This document shows positions 1 through 8,360 of a stretch of DNA of 23,620 nucleotides, one piece after another; the stretch's first letter is position 1, and each line of letters starts with the position of its first letter. A model generated the notes under the pieces. That model was not told the origin of the DNA. It saw only the letters and a program-made list of their open reading frames with translations, and made no database searches. The translations under genes were made by a program, and so were the position numbers. This DNA is from Propionibacteriaceae bacterium UBA6238 (GTDB taxonomy: Bacteria; Actinomycetota; Actinomycetes; Propionibacteriales; Propionibacteriaceae). The stretch covers positions 524-24,143 of the forward strand of contig DJWE01000017.1 of the NCBI GenBank assembly GCA_002441465.1, read 5' to 3'.

Positions 1-997
1 CGTAGATGCCGGCGACCATCGTCGGCACGGCCGCGATCGCGACCCAGGCGGAGATCTTGCGCATGTCCTCGTTCTCCGACACCGACAGCCGCGCGACCGC
101 GGCCTGCAGGATCGACGACATCAGCTCGTCGTAGCTGCCGACCTGCTCGCGCACCTGCTCGAGGTGGTCGTGCACGTCGAGGAAGTACTGGCGCATCTCC
201 CCGTCGGCCTGCTGGTCGGCGAGCCTGCGCAGCGGCACGTTCAGCGGGGCTACCGTCCGCTTCATCTCGATCAGGTCGCGCTTGAGCTGGTAGATCCGCT
301 CGACCTGCGGGGTTCCCCGGACGGCGAAGACGTGCGTCTCGATCTCCTCCACGTCCTGCTCGACCTCGTCGGCCACCCGCAGGTAGTCGTCCACCGCGGC
401 GTCGATGACTCCGTGCAGCACCGCGATCGGTCCGCGGCGGAGGTGCCCGGGCCGCGACTCGAGGCTGCGCCGAACGGGCTGGAGCGCGCCGTAGCGGCCG
501 TGGCGGACGGTGAGCGCGTACCACTCGCCGACGAGGACGGTCGCCGTCCCGGTCTCGACGATCTCGCCGCCCTCGCCGCGGACGTCGGTGTCGACATAAC
601 CGAGCGTGCGCAGCGAGAGGAACAGCGTCTTGTCCTCATAGCGCTCGAGCTTGGGCCGCTGCCGGGAGTTGCCTGCGTCCTCCATGGCCAGGGGGTGCAG
701 CCCGAACACACCGCCGAGGACGTCCAGCTGGGCGGAGGTGGGCTCGAACAGGCCCAGCCAGACGAAACCCGAGCCGGAGCTCGCGCGATCGCACGCGGCG
801 GAGAAGTCGATGTCCGGCTGTCGCTCGCCGTCCAGGTAGTACGCCCAGTCGATCGCCGCGTCCAGCGGGTCGGCGGACCCGGCCTCCGGGGTGGTCAGCG
901 AAACCGCAGGAGGAGCGACCGGGCCGCGGCGCAGGTGCGTGGGGCGAAGGGTCGCAGGTAGGCCGAGAAGGCCAGGCAGGGAAAGGTTCAGGTTCAC
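1..997 (-). CDS. corA: CorA-type magnesium/cobalt transport protein (3' end cut by window)
   Basis: Reading the minus strand from a GTG at 997 gives 332 codons that remain open to the window edge. The protein has the plan of the CorA family, a pentameric inner-membrane Mg2+/Co2+ channel: a large N-terminal cytoplasmic domain, a charged helical region (about residues 200-300), then the start of the first membrane helix with the residues AVPTMVAGIY. The window ends exactly before the expected GMN signature, so the Gly-Met-Asn filter and the second membrane helix are outside. The GTG start is chosen because AGGAG lies 6-7 nt upstream and the homologous part begins there. A short proline-rich ORF lies 49 bp upstream on the same strand and may control it. 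CorA family membership is confident. The transported ion cannot be decided from sequence alone. Confidence 0.93.
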   Translation of the reverse strand, partial: MNLNLSLPGLLGLPATLRPTHLRRGPVAPPAVSLTTPEAGSADPLDAAIDWAYYLDGERQPDIDFSAACDRASSGSGFVWLGLFEPTSAQLDVLGGVFGLHPLAMEDAGNSRQRPKLERYEDKTLFLSLRTLGYVDTDVRGEGGEIVETGTATVLVGEWYALTVRHGRYGALQPVRRSLESRPGHLRRGPIAVLHGVIDAAVDDYLRVADEVEQDVEEIETHVFAVRGTPQVERIYQLKRDLIEMKRTVAPLNVPLRRLADQQADGEMRQYFLDVHDHLEQVREQVGSYDELMSSILQAAVARLSVSENEDMRKISAWVAIAAVPTMVAGIY

Positions 998-1046
998 GGC
1001 GTTCTCCTCGTGCAGGAGCCCGCGGCGGGTCGACGACCGGACTGGA

Positions 1047-1109
1047 TCAGCTCGGGTTCGCGCCGCGGGAGGTGGGCAGGACGGGTATCAGGGGACTACC
1101 AGGTGACAT
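1047..1109 (-). CDS. Candidate proline-periodic leader peptide upstream of corA
   Basis: A 20-codon ORF (ATG at 1109, TGA at 1049-1047) sits behind an almost perfect Shine-Dalgarno, AAGGAGGTGA at 1124-1115, with 8 nt from GGAGG to the ATG. This is the strongest ribosome-binding site I saw in the window. Prolines fall at residues 3, 6, 9 and 12, a strict three-residue period, with another at 19. The stop codon is 49 bp before the CorA GTG. It is known that Mg2+ transporter genes such as Salmonella mgtA and corA have short translated leaders, and that proline codons in mgtL take part in sensing. Whether this ORF is such a sensor is inference. It is too short for homology-based support. A chance ORF with a good ribosome-binding site is the alternative. 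Confidence 0.5.
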   Translation of the reverse strand: MSPGSPLIPVLPTSRGANPS

Positions 1110-1164
1110 CCGCCTCACCTCCTTCGCTCGGCCGCCACAGCGGGACGCGTCGCTACCGCAGCAG

Positions 1165-1170
1165 ATGCTA
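1165..1170 (-). promoter_or_regulatory. Candidate -10 box for the corA leader
   Basis: TAGCAT on the minus strand fits the actinobacterial TAnnnT -10 pattern. A start about 7 nt downstream would give a leader containing the proline-periodic ORF and then corA. No convincing -35 hexamer is visible. Confidence 0.3.
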
Positions 1171-1198
1171 GCCCTCGAAGGTGTCCCGCAGGCGAATC

Positions 1199-1352
1199 TT
1201 CGGTGACAGCTCCGTGCGCGGGCACGCCACCATCGACCGCTACGACGACGTCGTGGGCGCGCAGGCCGCCGGGTGTGGGCCGTCCGGCTCAATCGCGACG
1301 GCGAGCCGCTGCCGCCGTCGGTCACGCCGGATCTGGTGGTCACGTCGACGCG
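1199..1352 (+). pseudogene. Frameshifted relic of a HAD-type hydrolase C-terminus
   Basis: In one frame (1199-1273) the plus strand reads a segment ending DRYDDVVGAQAAG. The neighbouring frame (from 1273) continues VWAVRLNRDGEPLPPSVTPD and then LVVTS. Joined, these resemble the C-terminal motif IV region of HAD-superfamily phosphatases, in which an Asp-rich loop is followed by V-x-GA-x-AAG, a strand and a basic residue, and then PD-LVV-SL. The break falls in a G run at 1271-1273 and loss of a single base would explain it. No start codon, nucleophile motif (DxDxT) or rest of the protein is present, so this is at most a remnant. The similarity was judged by eye. Confidence 0.42.
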
Positions 1353-1405
1353 CGGGGCTCGACCCAGGGAGGGGACGCTCGGCGCGAAGGCCCCGGCGCG
1401 CAGCG

Positions 1406-2581
1406 TCAGGCCGGGTCTGCCGCCCGGTCGCGGTGCCGGATCCGCGGCATTCGCTTCGCCATCTCGGCCTCGAACAGACGACCGACCGCATGGGTGTCGA
1501 TCGTGCCGTCCAGGGTCGGGAGGCTCTTGGTGAAGGCCCGCTGGCAGACCACCAGCCACGCCTGACCCATGGCAAGGGTGAGCGAGGACGCCACCGAGGC
1601 GTTGATCGCCCCGCCGACCACGCTGCCGGCTCCCGGGATGAACTTCAACAGTCCGGCCGCGGCCGCGCGTCCAGCGGAGGTGGCGACGGAGGTAGATGCG
1701 ATCGCGAGCAGCGCCGAGGAGTCCAGGCCCAGCCCGTGCAGATGGGCGATCCTGGCCATCATCGACAACTGGATCGGCACCAGGATCGCTGCGGACGAGA
1801 ACGGGATCGGCACCGCGGCTGCAGCCGCGGCAGCGGTCACGGCCGCGGCGACCGCCTTGTTCGACTGGCTGGCCTTGAGCCGAAGATCGATCGCCTGGGC
1901 TGCGGCGAGGGCTCCTTTGACCGCCTCCGGAGCGACGCGAAAGGTCGCGCCGAGCACCTCCATCAAGCCGTAGGGCGGCTGACCGGTGAAGTGGTCCCTC
2001 ATCGCGTAGGTGAGATACGGGCGGCCGTCCACGATCGGTAGGTTCCGGGCTTCCACCTGGCGAGCCAGCTCGAGGGCGTCCGGGTGGTACTGACCGTCCC
2101 GCATCGGAACCTGGGTGAGCACGAGCACCACCGGCAGCCCCAGCTCGGCCAGTGTGCGGACGAAGCGCTCCTCGAACTCCTCGAACCGGCGGTCCATGCC
2201 ACGGACGCAGAACCAGGCCACGTGCAGGTGCTCGTCCACGGGCTTGCCGCGGCTCTCCCGCACCGCTTTGACCAGCTCCCGCACGATCCGGTCATCGTCG
2301 CGGCCGAGCTCGAGCCCGCGGGTGTCGACCACGCCGAGCGTGCCGCGCCGGTCGAGATACAGATGGGAACCCTCGGTCACCGGGGCGCCGATGCCGGTTG
2401 CGGCCAGCGGCTCGCCGAAGATGGCGTTGACCAGCGTCGACTTGCCGACCCCGGTCTTGCCGAAGACGGCGATGTTGACCCGCCCGAGTTCGGCCTCTTG
2501 TTTGGCGAACTCTGCCCGGAAGCTCTCGGTGAACCATTGCGTCACGGCGCCCAGCCTACGGACGCGCGTCCCGAGCACCAT
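1406..2581 (-). CDS. Era-like GTPase with DUF697-type hydrophobic C-terminus
   Basis: The 391-residue protein begins with a G domain. The Walker A/G1 motif GKTGVGKST is at 41-49, a switch-like TGIGAPVTEG follows at 62-71, and the G3 motif DTRG is at 86-89. The usual G4 (N/T)KxD is replaced by TQVP at 156-159, so guanine recognition may differ from classical GTPases. Residues about 235-345 are Ala/Gly-rich and amphipathic to hydrophobic, matching the DUF697/YcjF-like tail that lets such GTPases associate with membranes. The function is unknown. It is the last gene of a probable three-gene minus-strand operon, 52 bp after the hydrolase-like gene. The ATG at 2581 has GGGGAG upstream; a GTG at 2545 is an alternative start that would remove 12 residues without touching the G domain. 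Confidence 0.8.
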   Translation of the reverse strand: MVLGTRVRRLGAVTQWFTESFRAEFAKQEAELGRVNIAVFGKTGVGKSTLVNAIFGEPLAATGIGAPVTEGSHLYLDRRGTLGVVDTRGLELGRDDDRIVRELVKAVRESRGKPVDEHLHVAWFCVRGMDRRFEEFEERFVRTLAELGLPVVLVLTQVPMRDGQYHPDALELARQVEARNLPIVDGRPYLTYAMRDHFTGQPPYGLMEVLGATFRVAPEAVKGALAAAQAIDLRLKASQSNKAVAAAVTAAAAAAAVPIPFSSAAILVPIQLSMMARIAHLHGLGLDSSALLAIASTSVATSAGRAAAAGLLKFIPGAGSVVGGAINASVASSLTLAMGQAWLVVCQRAFTKSLPTLDGTIDTHAVGRLFEAEMAKRMPRIRHRDRAADPA

Positions 2582-2633
2582 GGGGTGCTCCCCTGGTCCG
2601 CCCCGGACCCCCTTCCTGTGCGCCGGGTCCCGG

Positions 2634-3599
2634 TCAGGTGGGGATGACCTTCACCTCGTTGTCGTTGAGCAGCGCGACCACGGCGTCGGAGGTGACCTGC
2701 AGGTAGCTGCGGCCGTCCGGCGCGATCGCCGCGGGGTCGAAGTAGTGGTCCTTCACGTTGTGCTGCATCGGCCCGATGTCGATGACCGTGATCCGACCGT
2801 CCTTGACCGCTCGAGACCACGGCGAGCCCACCGCGATCGGCCACCGTCCGGCGAACATGATCCAGCCGAGCTTCTCGAACGGATCCTTCGTGCCACGAAG
2901 GTGGTAGACGTGCTGGAGCCGATCCAAGCCGTAGTCGTCCGACATCATGCCGCCGATGGAGATCAGTTCCAGCGGGATCTTCGTCAGCCCGAGGTACCAG
3001 GCCGCGCCGAGCGAGATCTGGGCGCCGCCGCTCCAGCCGACCAGGGTCACCGGGACGCCGCTGCCCAGCCGGTAGCCGTGCCGCAGCAAGGACTCGAGCA
3101 CCTGCTGGGCGGTGCCGATGTTGTAGGTGGGCCCGTAGCGGCGGTCGGCGCTGACGAACAGCTGGATGGCGTTGCGCAAGTTCACCAGCATCGCCAGCAT
3201 CGCCTCGGGGTTCTTGAACCGCGCCTGTTCGATCTTCTTCCACAGCCACGACATCGGACGCTGCGCAGTCAGTCCCTGGTTGTTCACCGAGTACGGAAAC
3301 ACGTCGGTGATCAGGCAGGCTCCGGGCACACCGTCCCGGATCGCCGCGACGAACGGCTCCTCCTCGGGCGGGCGGGACTCGCCGTCGATCGCGCCGATCC
3401 CGGAGAGGTAGACCACGTAGCGGGAGTAGGACGGCGCCACGTCCGCCTTCGCATGCTCCTCGCGGAGCCTCTCGATGGTGGCTGCGGCCTTCTCCGCCCC
3501 CTTGTCGGACCACCAACCCAGGGACTCCAGCGGGCCGATCGCCATGATGATCAAGACGAGGACGAGCACGCCGATCAACAGCGTGAGGACGATCGTCAT
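2634..3599 (-). CDS. Membrane-anchored alpha/beta-hydrolase-like protein
   Basis: The 321-residue protein opens with one long hydrophobic helix (about residues 2-22) followed by a soluble domain, as in a protein anchored by its N-terminus. The soluble part contains GWSGG with Ser190 in the position of an alpha/beta-hydrolase nucleophile elbow (GxSxG), preceded by the hydrophobic strand VPVTLV. Candidate acid and histidine residues occur in the C-terminal third (for example MQHNVKDHYFD), but I cannot assign the triad. The ATG overlaps the stop of the upstream membrane-protein gene by 4 bp, indicating translational coupling. The substrate is unknown. Lipase, esterase or a non-catalytic hydrolase fold are all possible. 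Confidence 0.72.
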   Translation of the reverse strand: MTIVLTLLIGVLVLVLIIMAIGPLESLGWWSDKGAEKAAATIERLREEHAKADVAPSYSRYVVYLSGIGAIDGESRPPEEEPFVAAIRDGVPGACLITDVFPYSVNNQGLTAQRPMSWLWKKIEQARFKNPEAMLAMLVNLRNAIQLFVSADRRYGPTYNIGTAQQVLESLLRHGYRLGSGVPVTLVGWSGGAQISLGAAWYLGLTKIPLELISIGGMMSDDYGLDRLQHVYHLRGTKDPFEKLGWIMFAGRWPIAVGSPWSRAVKDGRITVIDIGPMQHNVKDHYFDPAAIAPDGRSYLQVTSDAVVALLNDNEVKVIPT

Positions 3600-4273
3600 T
3601 CGGCGCCCTTCCCCACCGCAGGAACGTCGAAATCGAACTCGACCGGCATGAACTGGTGTCCGGAGAGGATGTCCTGGGCTGTGAGCAGGGTCGGGCTACC
3701 TGAGAGCAACCGCCAGATGCGGTTACCCAGGGCCGAGAGGGGCTTGGCGAGCGCCCACGACAGGCCCTGCATCACTGCCCATCCGAGGCCGGTGATCAAG
3801 AGGGCCTGCCAGTAGTCGACGCGATAGACCACCCCGACGATCGTCCACAGCGCCAGCAGGCTCCAGACCTGCAGCACGCGCGCGATGCCCGGGCCGACAT
3901 AGGGGGCGAGTTCGAGGAAGCCGAACAGGAGAGGGGCAGTGGCCAGCATGACGGCTCGTGCGGCGTTGAAGATGGTCAGCCGGTCGCCCGTGATCAGGTA
4001 GCCGACGAGGGCGATCACCACGGACTGGACGACGAACAAGCCCACCATCGAGACGCCGTTGAAGACGAGACTGACCCCGAACCGCCAGCCACGGATCCGG
4101 TTCCAGAACAACACCACGCTGTTGCCGAGCAGCGTGGAGATGCCGGCGAGCATCGCTATCGTGATCGAGATCTCCAGCGATTGGGGGTAGTTCCGGAACC
4201 ACTCCGCCATCGAGCTGTCCAGGCTCCACACGCCGGTGATCGCCCGCCACAACGAGCCGAGGAAGTCGCCCAC
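3596..4273 (-). CDS. Polytopic membrane protein, Yip1-like, unknown function
   Basis: The start is taken at GTG 4273, which has GGAGG 4 nt upstream and lies about 30 nt downstream of a TACGCT -10 box. The frame is open further upstream to a GTG at 4360, but that would lie ahead of the promoter candidate and has no ribosome-binding site. The 225-residue product has about five hydrophobic segments, and a soluble C-terminus rich in Asp/Phe/Val. The stretch around LELAPYVGPGIARVLQVW followed by two membrane helices resembles the Yip1-type membrane domain, but I am not certain of the family. Its stop codon overlaps the start of the hydrolase-like gene by 4 bp (ATGA), so the two proteins are probably made together and may form a membrane complex with the GTPase. 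Confidence 0.72.
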   Translation of the reverse strand: MGDFLGSLWRAITGVWSLDSSMAEWFRNYPQSLEISITIAMLAGISTLLGNSVVLFWNRIRGWRFGVSLVFNGVSMVGLFVVQSVVIALVGYLITGDRLTIFNAARAVMLATAPLLFGFLELAPYVGPGIARVLQVWSLLALWTIVGVVYRVDYWQALLITGLGWAVMQGLSWALAKPLSALGNRIWRLLSGSPTLLTAQDILSGHQFMPVEFDFDVPAVGKGAE

Positions 4274-4303
4274 AGTGCCTCCGTCCCTGCCGAGGGTGGT
4301 GCG

Positions 4304-4309
4304 AGCGTA
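4304..4309 (-). promoter_or_regulatory. Candidate -10 box of the membrane protein-hydrolase-GTPase operon
   Basis: TACGCT on the minus strand fits TAnnnT and would give a ~25-30 nt leader carrying GGAGG before the GTG at 4273. No clear -35 is seen. Confidence 0.4.
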
Positions 4310-4622
4310 CCGCCGTCCGGGTAGGTCGCCCCAGCCCCTGCTCACCGTCGCGGAGGGCACCGAGTACGTCCAATACTGCGAAGCGCCGCCCGCCGAAGCA
4401 GGCCGGGCAGACGCGGACCACCCGGATCACGCACGCTTCGACCCCTGTTCCCATCGACCGCCCTGGACGCCGACCCGGTCTCGTCTCCGCTGTAGGCGGG
4501 ACTCCGCGTCCGCGGTGCGGCCGACCGAGTGGTTCGTCGCGGAGCCGACCTTGACCTCAGCGAGACTCACGCCGCTGGGCGGCCGCATGCTGGCCACGGC
4601 ATCCGCGAACTGTGGCAGGGGC
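4310..4622. other. Divergent intergenic region with no visible gene
   Basis: The gap between the divergent minus-strand operon (start 4273) and the permease (start 4681) is 407 bp. Apart from the two -10 candidates at its ends I see no convincing gene, RNA element or repeat. ORFs crossing it have arginine- and proline-rich composition typical of out-of-frame reading in high-GC DNA. Confidence 0.5.
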
Positions 4623-4628
4623 TAGGTT
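4623..4628 (+). promoter_or_regulatory. Candidate -10 box of the APC permease gene
   Basis: TAGGTT lies 52 nt before the permease ATG and fits TAnnnT, leaving a ~45 nt leader with GGAGAG. The -35 region is not recognisable. Confidence 0.3.
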
Positions 4629-4680
4629 CGCCCGTGGTCCGGGCCGCACCGACGCGGCCACCCAGATCCGGAGAGCCCCG

Positions 4681-6210
4681 ATGAGCCTGCTGCGCACCAA
4701 GTCGATCGAGCAGTCGATCGCCGACACCGACGAGCCCGAGTACCAACTGAAGAAGTCACTCAGTGCCCTCGACCTGACCGTGTTCGGGGTCGGCGTGGTG
4801 ATCGGAGCCGGCATCTTCACCCTCACCGGACGCGCGGCGCACGCCGTGGCCGGGCCCGCGATCGTGCTCAGCTTCGTCATCGCCGCGATCTGCTGCGCGC
4901 TGGCGGCGATGTGCTACGCCGAGTTCGCGTCCACCGTGCCGGTGTCGGGCTCGGCGTACACCTTCTCCTACGCCTCCCTCGGCGAGATCTTCGCCTGGAT
5001 CATCGGCTGGGACCTGATCTTGGAGATGTTCCTCGGCGCGTCCGTCGTGGCGCAGGGCTGGAGCGCCTACCTGGGCGCGTTCCTCGGCAAACTGGGCATC
5101 GCGATGCCGGCCGCGATCAGCTACGGCGGCACGGTGGACGTGCCCGCAATCCTGCTGGTGCTCGTCCTCGGCGCGCTGGTGACGGTGGGTATCAAGGAGT
5201 CGCTGCGGGTGAACCTGGCGCTGGTCGGGGTGAAGCTGTTCATCGTCTTGTTCGTCATCGTCGCCGGCATCGGGTTCATCAACCCGGCCAACTACACCCC
5301 GTTCGTGCCCGCGGCAGTGCCGACCGCCGCGTCCTCCGGCTTCGGCTGGACGCAACCGCTGCTGCAGTTCCTCACCGGCGCGGTGCCCTCCTCCTTCGGC
5401 GTCGGCGGCATCCTCGCCGGCGCTGCCCTGGTCTTCTTCGCCTACATCGGCTTCGACGTGGTCGCGACCACCGCCGAGGAGACGAAGAACCCGCAGCGAG
5501 ACCTGCCGATCGGCATCATTGCGTCCCTGGCGATCTGCACGGTGCTCTACTGCGCGGTCGCGCTGGTCGTGACCGGCATGGTGCCCTACGACAAGCTCGA
5601 CCCGAGCGCAGCGCTGGCCAACGCCTTCGCCTACCACGGCCAGGCGTGGATGGCGACGCTGATCTCCGCCGGTGCGGTGGCCGGCCTGACCACCGTGGTG
5701 CTCACTTTGATGATCGGCGCCACCCGGCTGATCTTCGCGATGTGCCGGGACGCGCTCCTACCGATGGGCCTGGCCAAGGTGCACCCCACCTACCGCACCC
5801 CGTGGCTGATCACGGTGATCGTGACCGTGGTGGTCGCCCTGGTCGCCGGGCTGACCCCGGTGGGCGTGCTGGAGGAGATGGTGAACATCGGGACGCTGTC
5901 GGCCTTCGTGCTGGTGTCGATCGGCGTGGTGGTGCTGCGGAAGAAGCGCCCCGACGTGAAGCGGGCGTTCACCGTCCCATTCTCGCCGGTGCTGCCGATC
6001 CTCTCCGCGCTGATCTGCGGCTACCTGATGCTGAACCTCTCGGTGGAGACCTGGCTGCGATTCCTGATCTGGCTGGCGGTCGGCTTCGTCATCTACTTCA
6101 GCTACTCGCGCTGGCACGCTCGCCTGCAGACCGGTCTCGGAATCCGTCCGGACATGATCGAGGCGATGGCGGCCGGGCACGCCCCGTACCAGCCCGACGA
6201 CCTCCGCTGA
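4681..6210 (+). CDS. APC-superfamily amino-acid permease
   Basis: The ATG at 4681 is preceded by GGAGAG with 5 nt spacing. It gives 509 residues, the usual size for APC permeases with 12 membrane helices. After a ~33-residue charged N-terminus, the first helix carries GVGVVIGAGIFTLTG, the unwound GxG substrate-binding signature of the APC family. Later hydrophobic segments follow the family pattern, including GFDVVATTAEETKNPQRDLP after helix 6, which is characteristic of the cationic amino-acid transporter (CAT/YhdG) branch. It should act as a secondary transporter importing or exchanging amino acids at the cytoplasmic membrane. The exact amino acid is not deducible. An upstream in-frame extension to 4612 exists but lacks a ribosome-binding site and the conserved start. 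Confidence 0.92.
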   Translation: MSLLRTKSIEQSIADTDEPEYQLKKSLSALDLTVFGVGVVIGAGIFTLTGRAAHAVAGPAIVLSFVIAAICCALAAMCYAEFASTVPVSGSAYTFSYASLGEIFAWIIGWDLILEMFLGASVVAQGWSAYLGAFLGKLGIAMPAAISYGGTVDVPAILLVLVLGALVTVGIKESLRVNLALVGVKLFIVLFVIVAGIGFINPANYTPFVPAAVPTAASSGFGWTQPLLQFLTGAVPSSFGVGGILAGAALVFFAYIGFDVVATTAEETKNPQRDLPIGIIASLAICTVLYCAVALVVTGMVPYDKLDPSAALANAFAYHGQAWMATLISAGAVAGLTTVVLTLMIGATRLIFAMCRDALLPMGLAKVHPTYRTPWLITVIVTVVVALVAGLTPVGVLEEMVNIGTLSAFVLVSIGVVVLRKKRPDVKRAFTVPFSPVLPILSALICGYLMLNLSVETWLRFLIWLAVGFVIYFSYSRWHARLQTGLGIRPDMIEAMAAGHAPYQPDDLR

Positions 6211-6230
6211 GCGGCGGCCGCCGCTCCTCA

Positions 6231-6300
6231 CCGAGGGCCAGCTCTACTGCCGAGGGCTCGGCCCAGGGGCGAAGCGTTCGGCGCGAAAGCTGGCCCTCGG
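6231..6300. repeat. Perfect 13-bp inverted repeat between permease and typA
   Basis: CCGAGGGCCAGCT at 6231-6243 is exactly complementary to 6288-6300, with a 44-nt loop. A shorter outer pair, CTCACCG (6226-6232) and CGGTGAG (6306-6312), lies next to it. There is no T-run, so it is not a classical intrinsic terminator. It may still end or stabilise the permease transcript. Confidence 0.55.
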
Positions 6301-6333
6301 CGGGGGCGGTGAGGGCATCGGGAGCGGGGGCGG

Positions 6334-6339
6334 TAGACT
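6334..6339 (+). promoter_or_regulatory. Candidate -10 box of typA
   Basis: TAGACT lies 38 nt before the typA ATG and fits TAnnnT. The resulting leader would include the GGAG ribosome-binding site at 6362-6365. Confidence 0.35.
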
Positions 6340-6371
6340 TGGCGGGTTCCCCGATCAGACCGGAGTCCCGC

Positions 6372-8234
<1,863 letters not shown>

Positions 8235-8240
8235 CCCGGA

Positions 8241-8300
8241 ACGGGGACGGTTCCTATTGCGGTCCAGGCTCCGCCGGACCGCAATAGGAACCGTCCCCGT
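8241..8300. repeat. 25-bp perfect palindromic repeat, GGGGACGGTTCCTAT family, copy 1
   Basis: Arms at 8241-8265 and 8276-8300 are perfectly complementary over 25 bp with a 10-nt loop. The element starts 6 bp after the typA stop. It shares its terminal GGGGACGGTTCCTAT with the element at 18477-18534, and differences in the inner stem are paired on both arms. The structure resembles REP/RAYT-mobilised palindromes. It could also serve as a terminator for typA. Confidence 0.85.
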
Positions 8301-8347
8301 AGCTGTCCAGCCCGGTCCACGTGTGCACCGATGACAGGCGGTGTCGC

Positions 8348-8353
8348 TACTGT
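8348..8353 (+). promoter_or_regulatory. Candidate leaderless promoter of the yceH-methyltransferase gene
   Basis: TACTGT is followed by 7 nt and the ATG at 8361, so transcription would begin at or next to the start codon. The absence of a Shine-Dalgarno before this ATG agrees with leaderless translation. Confidence 0.5.
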
Positions 8354-8360
8354 GCTGCCC

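Noticed and set aside
164..961. 265-residue plus-strand ORF over corA
   Set aside because: It is the reverse strand of the clear CorA gene and has no recognisable domain.
1047..1170. M-box (ykoK) magnesium riboswitch upstream of corA
   Set aside because: The string AGGTGAGGC resembles part of the M-box core, but the other conserved blocks (such as CTCCT-GGA and CGCTGCTGCC) are not present in order. The same bases are better explained as a Shine-Dalgarno.
4274..4360. Longer N-terminus of the Yip1-like protein (GTG at 4360)
   Set aside because: No ribosome-binding site there, Arg/Gly-rich sequence, and a promoter-like TACGCT lies downstream of it but upstream of the well-placed GTG at 4273.
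4911..6371. Long N-terminal extension of typA running through the permease gene
   Set aside because: The extension is an out-of-frame reading of the permease, with Arg/Ala/Gly-rich composition. TypA similarity starts at the ATG at 6372.
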